From positions 1-33,515 of IMG/VR virus record IMGVR_UViG_3300043570_002292: a stretch of 33,515 nt of DNA; one strand, given 5' to 3'. Source of the stretch: a virus. Shown piece by piece: positions 12,717-19,965 of the stretch (positions within the stretch are counted from its first letter, which is position 1; every line of letters starts with the position of its first letter). A program made the position numbers and the translations under genes. The notes beneath the pieces are model-generated. The model was not told where the DNA came from. It worked only from the letters and a program-made list of their open reading frames with translations, and ran no database searches.

Positions 12717-13012
12717 ACACACTCGACGAGATGTGGACGGTGCTGGAGGCGCATGAGCCTGCGCCTAAGTACGCCGAGGCGTGGGCGACCATGCTCCGCG
12801 AGCGGACAGCGTGGGCAGCGCGGGAAGCGGAGGATGCAGCAGACGCGGCGTGGGCAGCGGCAGAGGTAGCGCGGGCAGCGGCGGAGGCAGCGGAGGCGTG
12901 GGCAGCGGAGGAAGCGAGGCGGGAAGCGAGGCGGGAAGCAGCGCGGGCAGTGGCAGCGCGGGAAGTGGCAGCGCAGCGAGCCATCGACGCGATTCGGGAG
13001 GTGCAGCCATGA
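12713..13012 (+). CDS. Ala/Glu/Arg-rich repetitive helical protein, 99 aa
   Basis: The SD GAGGAAA precedes ATG 12713. After a short normal N-terminus (LDEMWTVLEAHEPAPKYAEA), residues 28-92 are built almost entirely of Ala, Glu, Arg and Trp (EARREARREAARAVAAREVA). They form a long amphipathic helix encoded by imperfect GCGGGAAGCG/GCAGCGG repeats. Slippage-prone repeats suggest variable length between strains. An alternative frame through the same DNA is open and encodes Gly/Ser repeats, a by-product of the composition. The stop overlaps the next start. Phage genes of this type are usually called hypothetical; a structural or binding helix is likely. Confidence 0.75.
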   Translation: MNTLDEMWTVLEAHEPAPKYAEAWATMLRERTAWAAREAEDAADAAWAAAEVARAAAEAAEAWAAEEARREARREAARAVAAREVAAQRAIDAIREVQP

Positions 13013-13407
13013 CACGCGACGAGATCGACACGCTTTGGAATCAGATGTTGCACCTGCCGGACGAACAGTTTACCCGCTACCGCTTCGCCGAACTGGTCGC
13101 CGCCGCCGAGCGTGAGGAGATTAAGCAGTTGCGAGCCGAGCGGAATACGGCGCAGGCTAGTTTGGCTAGCATCCAGATTGGATGGGAGAACTGGAGGGTT
13201 ACACATTCCACCGCGTTTAAGGATACTGAGATTCAGCGGCTGAGAGAGGAGATTGAGGCAGAGCGGGAGGCGTGCGCCACGGCTCGCGTTGCGATCGGCC
13301 ATCTGAAAGCCGTCTTGGCTGAGTGCGTCTATGACCACGTGCGCGCTGACACGGAGGCGCGGGACTGGCTGGTGAGCATCGGTGACGATGTGGAGGAAAA
13401 GAAATGA
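13009..13407 (+). CDS. MTRDEI-family hypothetical protein A, 132 aa
   Basis: The start is ATG 13009 overlapping the previous TGA, giving MTRDEIDTLWNQM. The open frame continues upstream to 12781 but only as Gly/Ser repeats in the shadow of the Ala-rich gene. Residues 24-35 (YRFAELVAAAER) are a module also present in the next gene. Downstream the protein is a coiled coil (IKQLRAERNTAQASL; IQRLREEIEAEREACATARV) and ends acidic and Lys-rich. The shared modules are nearly identical at the DNA level (13009-13026 and 13081-13103), evidence of recent duplication or recombination. Function unknown. Confidence 0.75.
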   Translation: MTRDEIDTLWNQMLHLPDEQFTRYRFAELVAAAEREEIKQLRAERNTAQASLASIQIGWENWRVTHSTAFKDTEIQRLREEIEAEREACATARVAIGHLKAVLAECVYDHVRADTEARDWLVSIGDDVEEKK

Positions 13408-13504
13408 CACGCGACGAGATCATCCGCATGGCGCGGGAGGCGGGGCTTGACGATTTCTTCTGCCGCGATTTAATGCTGGAACGCTTCGCCGAACTGGTCG
13501 CCGC
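13009..13504 (+). repeat. Direct repeats shared by the two MTRDEI genes
   Basis: Two blocks are duplicated exactly: ATGACACGCGACGAGATC at 13009-13026 and 13404-13421, and a 23-bp block beginning CGCTTCGCCGAACTGG at 13081-13103 and 13482-13504. The sequence between and beyond them differs. They mark a gene-module duplication and could serve as recombination points. Confidence 0.85.
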
Positions 13505-13601
13505 TGCCCAGTGTGAGAAGGACGCACAGGTATGCGAGGCAATCACATGGTCAAGCGAGGCGAGGTTTTTTGCCAAAGCTATTCGTGAGAGGAGTGAGTA
13601 A
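13404..13601 (+). CDS. MTRDEI-family hypothetical protein B, 65 aa
   Basis: GGAGG precedes ATG 13404, which overlaps the previous stop. The protein begins MTRDEIIRMAREAGLDDFF and contains LERFAELVAAAQCEKDAQVC, the compact form of the module found in the upstream gene. This form occurs widely as a small phage protein of unknown role. An 18-bp block (13404-13421) and a 23-bp block (13482-13504) are identical to the upstream paralogue. The TAATG junction with the polymerase gene suggests coupling. Confidence 0.75.
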   Translation: MTRDEIIRMAREAGLDDFFCRDLMLERFAELVAAAQCEKDAQVCEAITWSSEARFFAKAIRERSE

Positions 13602-15499
13602 TGGATCTGATCACCATAGATTTCGAGACGGCGTACGACAAGGAGTATTCACTCAGCAAGATGACGACTGAGGCATACATCCGTGACCGTAGGTTTGAGG
13701 TCATTGGTGTCGGGGTCAAGATCAACGATGGCCCCACTGACTGGTACAGTGGAAACAATCCCGGCAAGTTCCTAGGTTCACTGGACTACAGCAAGTATGC
13801 CGTGCTGTGTCACCACGCAGCGTTCGATGGTGCCATCCTGTCGTGGAAGTACGGCATCAAGCCCAAGCTATGGCTCGACACCCTGAGCATGGCAAGGCCG
13901 CTTCATTCGCAAGTCATGAGTTGCTCGCTCGCATCGCTGTCCAGCTTCTACGGGCTGGGTGAGAAGGGCACTGAAGTCATCAACGCATTGGGCAAATGGC
14001 GCAAGGACTTCACGCCACAGGAACTTGCCAAGTACGGAGAGTACTGCTGCAACGACGTCGAACTGACCTATGCCCTGTTCCAGAAGCTCAAGGGTAAGCT
14101 GGCAGTGAAAGAACTACTGGCCATCGACACTGTGCTGCGGATGTTCACTGAGCCAATGATCGTGCTGGATCAGTCATTGCTGGCCGATCATCTGGCCGAC
14201 GTACTGGAGCGCAAGGATGACCACCTGTCCCGCGTAGCCGCTGAGTTAGGTGTGGACAAGGCCAACGTACAGACGGCCCTGATGAGCACTGGCAAGTTTG
14301 CTGATCTACTGTACCGCTACGACGTAATCCCACCGGTCAAACTGAACTCTTCGGGGGAGCAGACTTACGCGTTTGCCAAAACAGATCAGGGTTTGCTCGA
14401 CTTGCTGGAACATCCTGAGGAGCGTGTGTCCTCACTGGTGGCTGCCCGTTTGGGAGTCAAGTCCACTATCGAAGAGACCCGGACGCGCAACCTGATCAAC
14501 GCATCAGAGCGCGGTGCCATGCCCGTCATGCTCAACAACTACGGAGCGCACACGACCCGCCTTACTGGCGGCGACGGGATGAACTTCCAGAACCTGCCAT
14601 CACGTGGCAACAACACCATACGACGTTCACTTACTGCGCCGGCTGGGCATACCATCATCGCTTGCGACTCCAGCCAGATCGAAGCCCGCACACTGGCGTG
14701 GCTTGCTGGGCAAGAGGATCTGGTCGATGCGTTCCGTGAAGGGCGGGATGTCTACTCGGAGTTTGCCACTGAGGTGTACGGCAAGACGATCACCAAGGCA
14801 GACAAGATCGAACGCTTTGTAGGCAAGACCTGCGTTCTCGGATTGGGGTACGGTCTCGGAGCAATCAAGTTGCAGAAGACCCTGAAGCTAGGCGCTGGTG
14901 GCGTAAGCGTGGATGTCACCATCGACGAGGCCAAGCGCATCGTGCAGATTTACCGTCGCAAGTACTGGAAGATCCCGCAACTGTGGAACGTGCTGTCCAA
15001 CACGATCAACCAGATGCTAGCAGATGGCGAGGGCAGTGTCGCTGGCGTGCTGAAGTACAAGGGCAAGACCATCGGGTTGTCCGGGTATCCATACATGACC
15101 TACCCGCTGCTGCGCCAGCCGTCCAACGCACTTAGTTCACTGCTCAACAACGTGCAGTATGTTTCAAAGCCCCGCGATTACAAGAAAGCCACCGCCGAAA
15201 AAGTATCTGGTGTGGTAGACCCGACGATCAACTGGGAAGTACTGTACGGTGGCAAGTTCACGGAGAACTGCATCCAGTATCTTGCTGCCATCATCAACCG
15301 CGAGTTCATGGTGGCCATCGCCCGCAAGTACAGGGTGATCTTGCAAGTCCACGACGAACTGGTTGTCTGCGTACCGGACGAGCAGGCCGACGAGGCCGAG
15401 CGGTACATGATCTCCGTCATGAACACGCCGCCTGTGTGGGCGAGCACGCTACCTGTGGCATGTGAATCAGGAAGGGGGAACAACTATGGAGACTGCTGA
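13601..15499 (+). CDS. polA: DNA polymerase family A with 3'-5' exonuclease
   Basis: This is the replicative phage DNA polymerase, 632 aa, with SD GGAG and ATG 13601. The N-terminal exonuclease has IDFETAY (D7, E9), HHAAFDGA and YCCNDVELT. The polymerase domain carries motif A DSSQIEAR (356-363), motif B RFVGKTCVLGLGYG (R405, K409, Y417) and motif C QVHDELVV (H584, D585, E586). There is no 5'-3' exonuclease domain. The residue matching E. coli Pol I Phe762 is Leu413; in phages the residue at this site has been linked to replication style, and it affects nucleotide discrimination. The motif A Glu is present. It heads the replication cluster of nucleases, helicase and primase. Confidence 0.97.
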   Translation: MDLITIDFETAYDKEYSLSKMTTEAYIRDRRFEVIGVGVKINDGPTDWYSGNNPGKFLGSLDYSKYAVLCHHAAFDGAILSWKYGIKPKLWLDTLSMARPLHSQVMSCSLASLSSFYGLGEKGTEVINALGKWRKDFTPQELAKYGEYCCNDVELTYALFQKLKGKLAVKELLAIDTVLRMFTEPMIVLDQSLLADHLADVLERKDDHLSRVAAELGVDKANVQTALMSTGKFADLLYRYDVIPPVKLNSSGEQTYAFAKTDQGLLDLLEHPEERVSSLVAARLGVKSTIEETRTRNLINASERGAMPVMLNNYGAHTTRLTGGDGMNFQNLPSRGNNTIRRSLTAPAGHTIIACDSSQIEARTLAWLAGQEDLVDAFREGRDVYSEFATEVYGKTITKADKIERFVGKTCVLGLGYGLGAIKLQKTLKLGAGGVSVDVTIDEAKRIVQIYRRKYWKIPQLWNVLSNTINQMLADGEGSVAGVLKYKGKTIGLSGYPYMTYPLLRQPSNALSSLLNNVQYVSKPRDYKKATAEKVSGVVDPTINWEVLYGGKFTENCIQYLAAIINREFMVAIARKYRVILQVHDELVVCVPDEQADEAERYMISVMNTPPVWASTLPVACESGRGNNYGDC

Positions 15500-15683
15500 A
15501 GGGTTCACCTACGTCTATTTTGGCGGCATGCTGGGCGTATACTGGGTGGACTACCCGCAAGACCATGACAACCGCTTCATGCGTAAGTGGTATCTCGGAG
15601 CGCGGAACCTGAACACTGTGCTCCGCAACTTGCAGCGCGTGTACCCCGAAGTTGTGCTCGTAGACCGTAGGCTATTCAGATGA
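15486..15683 (+). CDS. Hypothetical protein, 65 aa
   Basis: ATG 15486 lies inside the end of the polymerase gene behind GGAAGGGGGAA, a suitable SD; an upstream in-frame GTG is less favoured. The product is aromatic and basic (FTYVYFGGMLGVYWVDYP; KWYLGARNLNTVLRNLQRVY; LVDRRLF). It may be a small beta-strand/helix protein. No family was recognised. Overlap with the polymerase and with the next nuclease gene (ATGA at 15680) points to a cotranslated replication accessory, but this is inferred from position only. Confidence 0.75.
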   Translation: METAEGFTYVYFGGMLGVYWVDYPQDHDNRFMRKWYLGARNLNTVLRNLQRVYPEVVLVDRRLFR

Positions 15684-16339
15684 AACTTTCCCACTCGTAC
15701 TCCTCCATCAGTCAGTTTGAGAACTGCGCCTACCGGTACTACCGACAGCGCATCCTGAAAGATGTAGTGGATCAAGGAGGGGAAGCGTCGAAGTATGGCG
15801 AGCGCATCCACAAGATGCTGGAAGAGCGGCTCATGGGAACTGATCTGCCGCAAGAAGTGGCGAACTACGAACCCTTGTGCCGGTCGTTCCTGAATCTTGC
15901 TGCTCCAGACGGGGAGTTGCTGGTAGAGCATGAACTTGTTTTGACTGACACACTCACGCCAACAGGTTGGTGGGAACCTGACGCATGGCTTCGCTCGAAG
16001 CTGGATGTCCTTGTTCTGCGTGGTAACACGGCAGTGGTCGGGGACTGGAAGACTGGCAAGCGCAAGCCAGACTTCTTTCAGATGCAGATTTTTGCAGCGC
16101 AAGTATTCAAGCACTACCCAGACATAGAACGTTGCGTGACGTCGCTGGTCTGGCTTCGTGACATGAAGATGGACACCGAGCAGTACGTCCGTGCTGACAG
16201 CAACAGGTTGTGGGCAGACATCATGACCCGCATACGCAGGATCTATGACGCACAGGAAGCAGGCGTATGGCCCGCCCGTCCTAGCGGTCTGTGCAGGTTT
16301 TGCCCTGCACGGCACGACTGCGATTCGGCTGCATTGTAG
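15680..16339 (+). CDS. Cas4/RecB-like PD-(D/E)XK nuclease with likely Fe-S cluster
   Basis: This 219-aa nuclease contains the PD-(D/E)XK core: H44 in GERIHKMLEE, D109 in SKLDVL, D122-W-K124 in VVGDWKTGK, and Q135 in FFQMQIFAA. Four cysteines (C16, C205, C208, C214) follow the Cas4/AddB pattern of one distant Cys and a C-x2-C-x5-C end, so a 4Fe-4S cluster is likely. Phage proteins of this type act as exonucleases in recombination or DNA end processing. No CRISPR array or other cas gene is present, so this is a phage recombination nuclease rather than a CRISPR adaptation factor. It lies between polymerase and the VRR-NUC gene. Confidence 0.9.
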   Translation: MKLSHSYSSISQFENCAYRYYRQRILKDVVDQGGEASKYGERIHKMLEERLMGTDLPQEVANYEPLCRSFLNLAAPDGELLVEHELVLTDTLTPTGWWEPDAWLRSKLDVLVLRGNTAVVGDWKTGKRKPDFFQMQIFAAQVFKHYPDIERCVTSLVWLRDMKMDTEQYVRADSNRLWADIMTRIRRIYDAQEAGVWPARPSGLCRFCPARHDCDSAAL

Positions 16340-16356
16340 TTGACAGGGGAAATCTT

Positions 16357-16659
16357 ATGGCGCAGACTCCAGAATCCAAGGTTAAGCGCAAGGTCACGGA
16401 GATGCTCCGTGCCTGCAACGTCTGGTACTTCTTCCCTGCCAACAACGGGTTTGGCAAAGGTGGCATACCGGACATCGTCGCGTGTATAGACGGTCGCTTT
16501 CTGGGCATTGAGTGTAAAGCTAACGCCACGCTCAAGCCCACGGCTTTACAACTTTCGTGTAAAGCAGAGATCGAACGTGCTGGTGGTAAGTGGTTCTTGG
16601 TTCGTGACGATGCGTCCTTGGCAGAGTTGACGGCTTATATAACAAACAAGCTATGGTGA
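16357..16659 (+). CDS. VRR-NUC domain nuclease
   Basis: This 100-aa protein starts at ATG 16357 behind CAGGGGAAA; the open frame from 16291 overlaps the previous gene. It matches the stand-alone VRR-NUC fold, a PD-(D/E)XK relative: E6 in PESKVKRKV, then GKGGIPDIVA (D39), FLGIECKA (E52, K54) and Q65. Stand-alone VRR-NUC proteins in phages are thought to be structure-specific (Holliday junction-type) nucleases and are often next to an SNF2 helicase, as here. The helicase gene begins 3 nt after the stop. Confidence 0.92.
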   Translation: MAQTPESKVKRKVTEMLRACNVWYFFPANNGFGKGGIPDIVACIDGRFLGIECKANATLKPTALQLSCKAEIERAGGKWFLVRDDASLAELTAYITNKLW

Positions 16660-16662
16660 CAC

Positions 16663-18228
16663 ATGTTGGTAGTCGAGAAGGTCAGGACACTTGCGCTAAA
16701 ACTTAACAACCCGGCGCGAGTTCTTGAATGCATACCCACAGCCAGAGCCTGTGAGATTCGCGGCATACCACTGGTACTGACACCACATGGGTTGGATGAG
16801 GTGAAGATCCTCAACAACCTCGGGATCAAGGCTCCGTCCCCGATCAAGCACTACTACGATTGGCCCGGTAAGTTCACCCCGTACAAACACCAGATGGAAA
16901 CTGCAGCGTTCCTTACGTTGCACAAGCGGGCGTTGGTGCTTAACGATATCGGCACAGGCAAGACGCAGTCCACGCTCTGGGCTGCGGATTACATACTGAG
17001 GAACAAGCCCGGTGCCAAGGTGCTGGTCATCTCACCACTATCCACACTGGAGCGTGTGTGGGCGGACGGCATCTTCACCAGCTTTATACACCGCAACTTC
17101 GTGGTACTTCATGGCACTGCCGAGCGCAGGCTCAAGCTGCTCAAGCAAGATGTCAGCTTCTACATCATCAACCATGACGGGTTCCCCATCATCGCCCCGC
17201 ACTGCCACGACATGTTCGACATCGTCATCATCGACGAGGCAGCTGTGTACCGCAACCCATCCACCAACAGGTATAGAATCTTCAAGAAGTGGATTGACGC
17301 TAACCCGACAACACACTTGTGGATGCTGACTGGCACGCCGACCCCCAACGCACCGACTGACGCATGGACGTTAGCCAAGCTGGTCAACTCACCGCACTGT
17401 ACCAAGACCTACACTGCGTTTCGCGAACAGGTGATGATGAAGATTAGCCAGTGGAAGTTTGTGCCTCGACCAGAATCAGCGGACATCGTCAAGCACATCC
17501 TCCAACCTGCTGTTAGATATACCCGCGAAGAATGCTTTGACCTCCCGGATACCATCATCCAGACACGCAGTGCAGAACTCTCTCCGATGCAGAAGAAGTA
17601 CTACACGCAGATGCTCAAGCACTTCATAACTGAGATCATTACAGGCAAGCAGAACAACGCTGCGATTACGGCAGTCAACGAAGCAGTAAAGATACAGAAG
17701 CTAATACAAATAGCTTGCGGTGTGGCTTACGGCCCCGAAGGAGAAAATGTTGAGCTTGACTGTAGTCCACGCATCAACCTCGTCAAGGAACTGATCGAAG
17801 AAGCTGGCGAGAAAGTCATCGTGTTTGTGCCACTGACTGGAACGCTAAACATGCTGCAGCGTGAGTTGTCCAAAGATTGGTCTGTTGCGGTAATCAACGG
17901 TGCCGTGCCAACTTCGCAGCGCAATAAGATTTTCCACGACTTCCAACATCAGAAAGATCCGCGTGTACTCGTCGCCCACCCCGGCACGATGGCTCATGGC
18001 TTGACACTGACGTCAGCTTCCACCATCATATGGTATGGCCCGATCAACGAGCCAGAGCGATACACTCAGGCCAACGGGCGCATTGAGAGAATAGGCAAGC
18101 GACACGTTTCAAACCTCATACATATAGAAGCGACCGACTTAGAGCGCCGGATGTATGAGAGGTTGAAGAACAAGCAGAACCTGCAAGGGTTACTGCTCGA
18201 CATGATCGAAGAGCAGACAAAGAGGTGA
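16663..18228 (+). CDS. SNF2/superfamily 2 helicase
   Basis: This 521-aa SF2 motor shows a Q-like PYKHQ (73-77), Walker A NDIGTGKT (94-101), VLVISPLSTLERVW (motif Ia), Walker B IIDEAA (D191-E192), LTGTPTPN (motif III) and motif VI QANGRIERIGKR (469-480). The second RecA-like lobe contains KVIVFVPLTGTLNMLQREL. The short size lacks accessory domains, as usual for phage SNF2 proteins. The first about 65 residues (LKLNNPARVLECIPTAR) are an N-terminal extension of unknown role. With the adjacent VRR-NUC nuclease it probably remodels and resolves replication or recombination intermediates. Confidence 0.93.
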   Translation: MLVVEKVRTLALKLNNPARVLECIPTARACEIRGIPLVLTPHGLDEVKILNNLGIKAPSPIKHYYDWPGKFTPYKHQMETAAFLTLHKRALVLNDIGTGKTQSTLWAADYILRNKPGAKVLVISPLSTLERVWADGIFTSFIHRNFVVLHGTAERRLKLLKQDVSFYIINHDGFPIIAPHCHDMFDIVIIDEAAVYRNPSTNRYRIFKKWIDANPTTHLWMLTGTPTPNAPTDAWTLAKLVNSPHCTKTYTAFREQVMMKISQWKFVPRPESADIVKHILQPAVRYTREECFDLPDTIIQTRSAELSPMQKKYYTQMLKHFITEIITGKQNNAAITAVNEAVKIQKLIQIACGVAYGPEGENVELDCSPRINLVKELIEEAGEKVIVFVPLTGTLNMLQRELSKDWSVAVINGAVPTSQRNKIFHDFQHQKDPRVLVAHPGTMAHGLTLTSASTIIWYGPINEPERYTQANGRIERIGKRHVSNLIHIEATDLERRMYERLKNKQNLQGLLLDMIEEQTKR

Positions 18229-18230
18229 CC

Positions 18231-18626
18231 ATGACAATCAACGTAGACAACGTCGTGGCAACTTACATGAAGTTGCGCGACAAGAAAGCCGCTATCGAAG
18301 CCGAGACCAAGGAGCGTGTCTCCGAGATCAAGGCCAACATGGAAAAGCTGGAAGCGTGGATCAAAGTGCAGGCCGACACGCAAGGTGTCACCAGCTTCAA
18401 GACCGCGCACGGCACTGCGTTCCTGACCACTACCGACTATGCAACGGTCGCGGACTGGGACGCTATGCTTGGCTTCATCCGTGAGAACGATGCGTACGAT
18501 ATGCTAGAGAAGCGCGTCAGCAAGATTGCTGTGCGTGGATACATTGAGTCGAACAAGGCTGTCCCGCCCGGTGTCACCTATGGCACCAAGCTGGAGGTCA
18601 ATATCCGCAAGCCCGGTGCGGCTTGA
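18231..18626 (+). CDS. Coiled-coil phage protein, 131 aa
   Basis: ATG 18231 follows AGAGGTGACC; a GTG at 18225 is part of that SD. Residues 8-48 form a coiled coil (LRDKKAAIEAETKERVSEIK; MEKLEAWIKVQAD). Then comes a strand-rich region (GVTSFKTAHGTAFLTTTDY), a helical stretch with ADWDAMLGFIRENDAYDMLE and RVSKIAVRGYIE, and a final VNIRK. This helix-then-strands design resembles small phage proteins such as Gp157- or Gam-type nuclease modulators, but the match is by layout only. It sits between the helicase and the four-Cys protein, suggesting a replication or recombination role. Confidence 0.75.
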   Translation: MTINVDNVVATYMKLRDKKAAIEAETKERVSEIKANMEKLEAWIKVQADTQGVTSFKTAHGTAFLTTTDYATVADWDAMLGFIRENDAYDMLEKRVSKIAVRGYIESNKAVPPGVTYGTKLEVNIRKPGAA

Positions 18627-18652
18627 ATATTCAACCCAGAAGGAACTACCAC

Positions 18653-19648
18653 ATGACTACGAATCTGATCCCCGCCAACGTCTCCATTCCCTCCCACCTC
18701 GCCAAGTACGTTGGCAGGACCTCGGCCCTCGGCCTGTCCATGAGCGGTGGGATGACCAGCAACTCCGGTTTCCCCCGCATCAGCATCAAGGCCAGCCGCT
18801 TCCGCATCGTGGATGGTGACACCGAGACCGTGCTGCCCGACACCACACTGCAGGTTGTTATCGTGGGTGCCAACCCGCGCTTGTCCAAGACTTGGTACGC
18901 CAAGGCGTGGACGAAGGACTCCGAGCCGCAGGCTCCTGACTGTTTCTCCCTCGATGGCATGTCGCCCGATGCAGAGTCCACCTCGCCACAGAATGACCTG
19001 TGTGCGTCCTGCCCGCAGAACGCGTGGGGCTCCAAGGTCACTGACGCTGGACAGCAGATCAAGGCGTGCTCTGATACCAAGCGACTGGCTGTCGTGGCCG
19101 CTGACGATCCGTCTGGCCCCATCTACCTGCTGACCGTGACCCCGGCTGCGCTCAAGGGACTGAACCAGTACCAGAAGGAACTGTCGATGCGCGGCATCCC
19201 CGCCGAGATCGTCAAGACCGCCATCTCGTTCGACACGGACGCCAGCTTCCCGAAGCTGAAGTTCGGGTTCGGTGGCTTCATCGAAGAGGATACCCAGCAG
19301 CTTGTTGATGGCCTGTTCGGTTCCGAGTCCGTCCGTGAGATCACGGGTGAGATCGTGAAGCGCCCGGTTGAAGTTCCCAAGGTGGCTGCCCCCGCTGCCG
19401 TTCATGTCTCTGCGCCGAAGCCCGCTGTACGGGTAGCCCCTGCCCCCGTGGTCGAAGCAGCACCTGCCCCCGCTGCCCCTGCTGCGGAACCTGCTACCCC
19501 GAAGCGCGGCTTCGGCGCGGCCAAGAAGACGGCCAAGCCTGCCGCCCCCGTTAGGTCACCTGAACCGACTGCCACACAGCAACCTGCTGCTGCGTCTTTG
19601 GCAGACGAGATCGCGGCACTTGTGGGCGAAATGAGCGACGATGTCTAA
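18653..19648 (+). CDS. Four-Cys phage protein with SSB-like acidic tail
   Basis: The start is ATG 18653 behind AGAAGGA. The 331-aa product has a strand-rich N-terminal domain (residues 1-160) with four cysteines, C97, C117, C120 and C139, in PDC, CASCPQNAWG and KACSDTKRLAV, probably a zinc site. A second globular part (160-235) is followed by a long Ala/Pro/Lys linker (240-310) and a final acidic helix ending DEIAALVGEMSDDV. A globular domain, flexible linker and acidic end are the design of single-stranded DNA-binding proteins whose tail recruits partners. I therefore suggest an ssDNA-binding role; no OB fold was verified. The last codons overlap the next gene. Confidence 0.75.
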   Translation: MTTNLIPANVSIPSHLAKYVGRTSALGLSMSGGMTSNSGFPRISIKASRFRIVDGDTETVLPDTTLQVVIVGANPRLSKTWYAKAWTKDSEPQAPDCFSLDGMSPDAESTSPQNDLCASCPQNAWGSKVTDAGQQIKACSDTKRLAVVAADDPSGPIYLLTVTPAALKGLNQYQKELSMRGIPAEIVKTAISFDTDASFPKLKFGFGGFIEEDTQQLVDGLFGSESVREITGEIVKRPVEVPKVAAPAAVHVSAPKPAVRVAPAPVVEAAPAPAAPAAEPATPKRGFGAAKKTAKPAAPVRSPEPTATQQPAAASLADEIAALVGEMSDDV

Positions 19649-19916
19649 ATTCCCGCTTGATTTCTCCAAAGTTGAGGCATTGCGTAGGCACATGTTGCTG
19701 ACTACCAGCGACATGGCCGGAGTGCTTGGCGTATCCCGGATGACGTACTATGGCTGGGTGAAGGGGAAGCCCCTTCGCAAGTCCAATGAGGCGAACGTAC
19801 GGGTGGTGCTGAAGCGACTTCTGGCAGTCATGACGGAGCACGGATGGCCGATGCCCAGCGTGATTGCAGCAGGACAGAAGGAGCGCAAGGCCAAACTTCT
19901 GGAACTCCTGAACTAA
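19641..19916 (+). CDS. HTH DNA-binding protein, 91 aa
   Basis: ATG 19641 overlaps the upstream gene by 8 nt. Residues 12-50 form a classical helix-turn-helix: VEALRRHMLLTTSDMAGVLG, then VSRMTYYGWVKGKPLRK, where the second helix is the recognition helix. The C-terminal part is helical and basic (RVVLKRLLAVMTEHGWPMP; KERKAKLLELL). It is of Cro/XRE type in general design. It probably regulates phage transcription. An intrinsic terminator follows within 10 nt, isolating it from the primase gene. Confidence 0.88.
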   Translation: MSKFPLDFSKVEALRRHMLLTTSDMAGVLGVSRMTYYGWVKGKPLRKSNEANVRVVLKRLLAVMTEHGWPMPSVIAAGQKERKAKLLELLN

Positions 19917-19924
19917 CAGGGGGC

Positions 19925-19948
19925 GGGGGAGGGCAACCTCCCCCTTTT
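19925..19948 (+). terminator. Intrinsic terminator between HTH and primase genes
   Basis: The 8-bp stem GGGGGAGG (19925-19932) / CCTCCCCC (19937-19944) with a GNRA-type GCAA loop is followed by TTTT. The primase gene starts 18 nt later, so this may attenuate rather than fully stop transcription. Confidence 0.75.
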
Positions 19949-19965
19949 CAATATTGGGGGCACGC

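Noticed and set aside
12781-13008. Gly/Ser-rich upstream extension of the 132-aa MTRDEI gene
   Set aside because: It is the shadow of the Ala-rich gene in another frame; the MTRDEI start is matched by the paralogue at 13404, which fixes the true start at 13009.
15551-16315. 254-codon minus-strand frame over the Cas4-like nuclease
   Set aside because: The plus-strand frames carry clear PD-(D/E)XK and Cys motifs; the antisense product is Cys/Arg/Pro-rich without motifs.
15680-16339. Possible CRISPR-associated Cas4
   Set aside because: No CRISPR repeats and no cas1/cas2 genes are seen. The polymerase-nuclease-helicase context supports a phage recombination nuclease.
16340-16345. TTGACA between the Cas4-like and VRR-NUC genes
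   Set aside because: No -10 consensus at suitable spacing within the 17-nt gap; probably chance.
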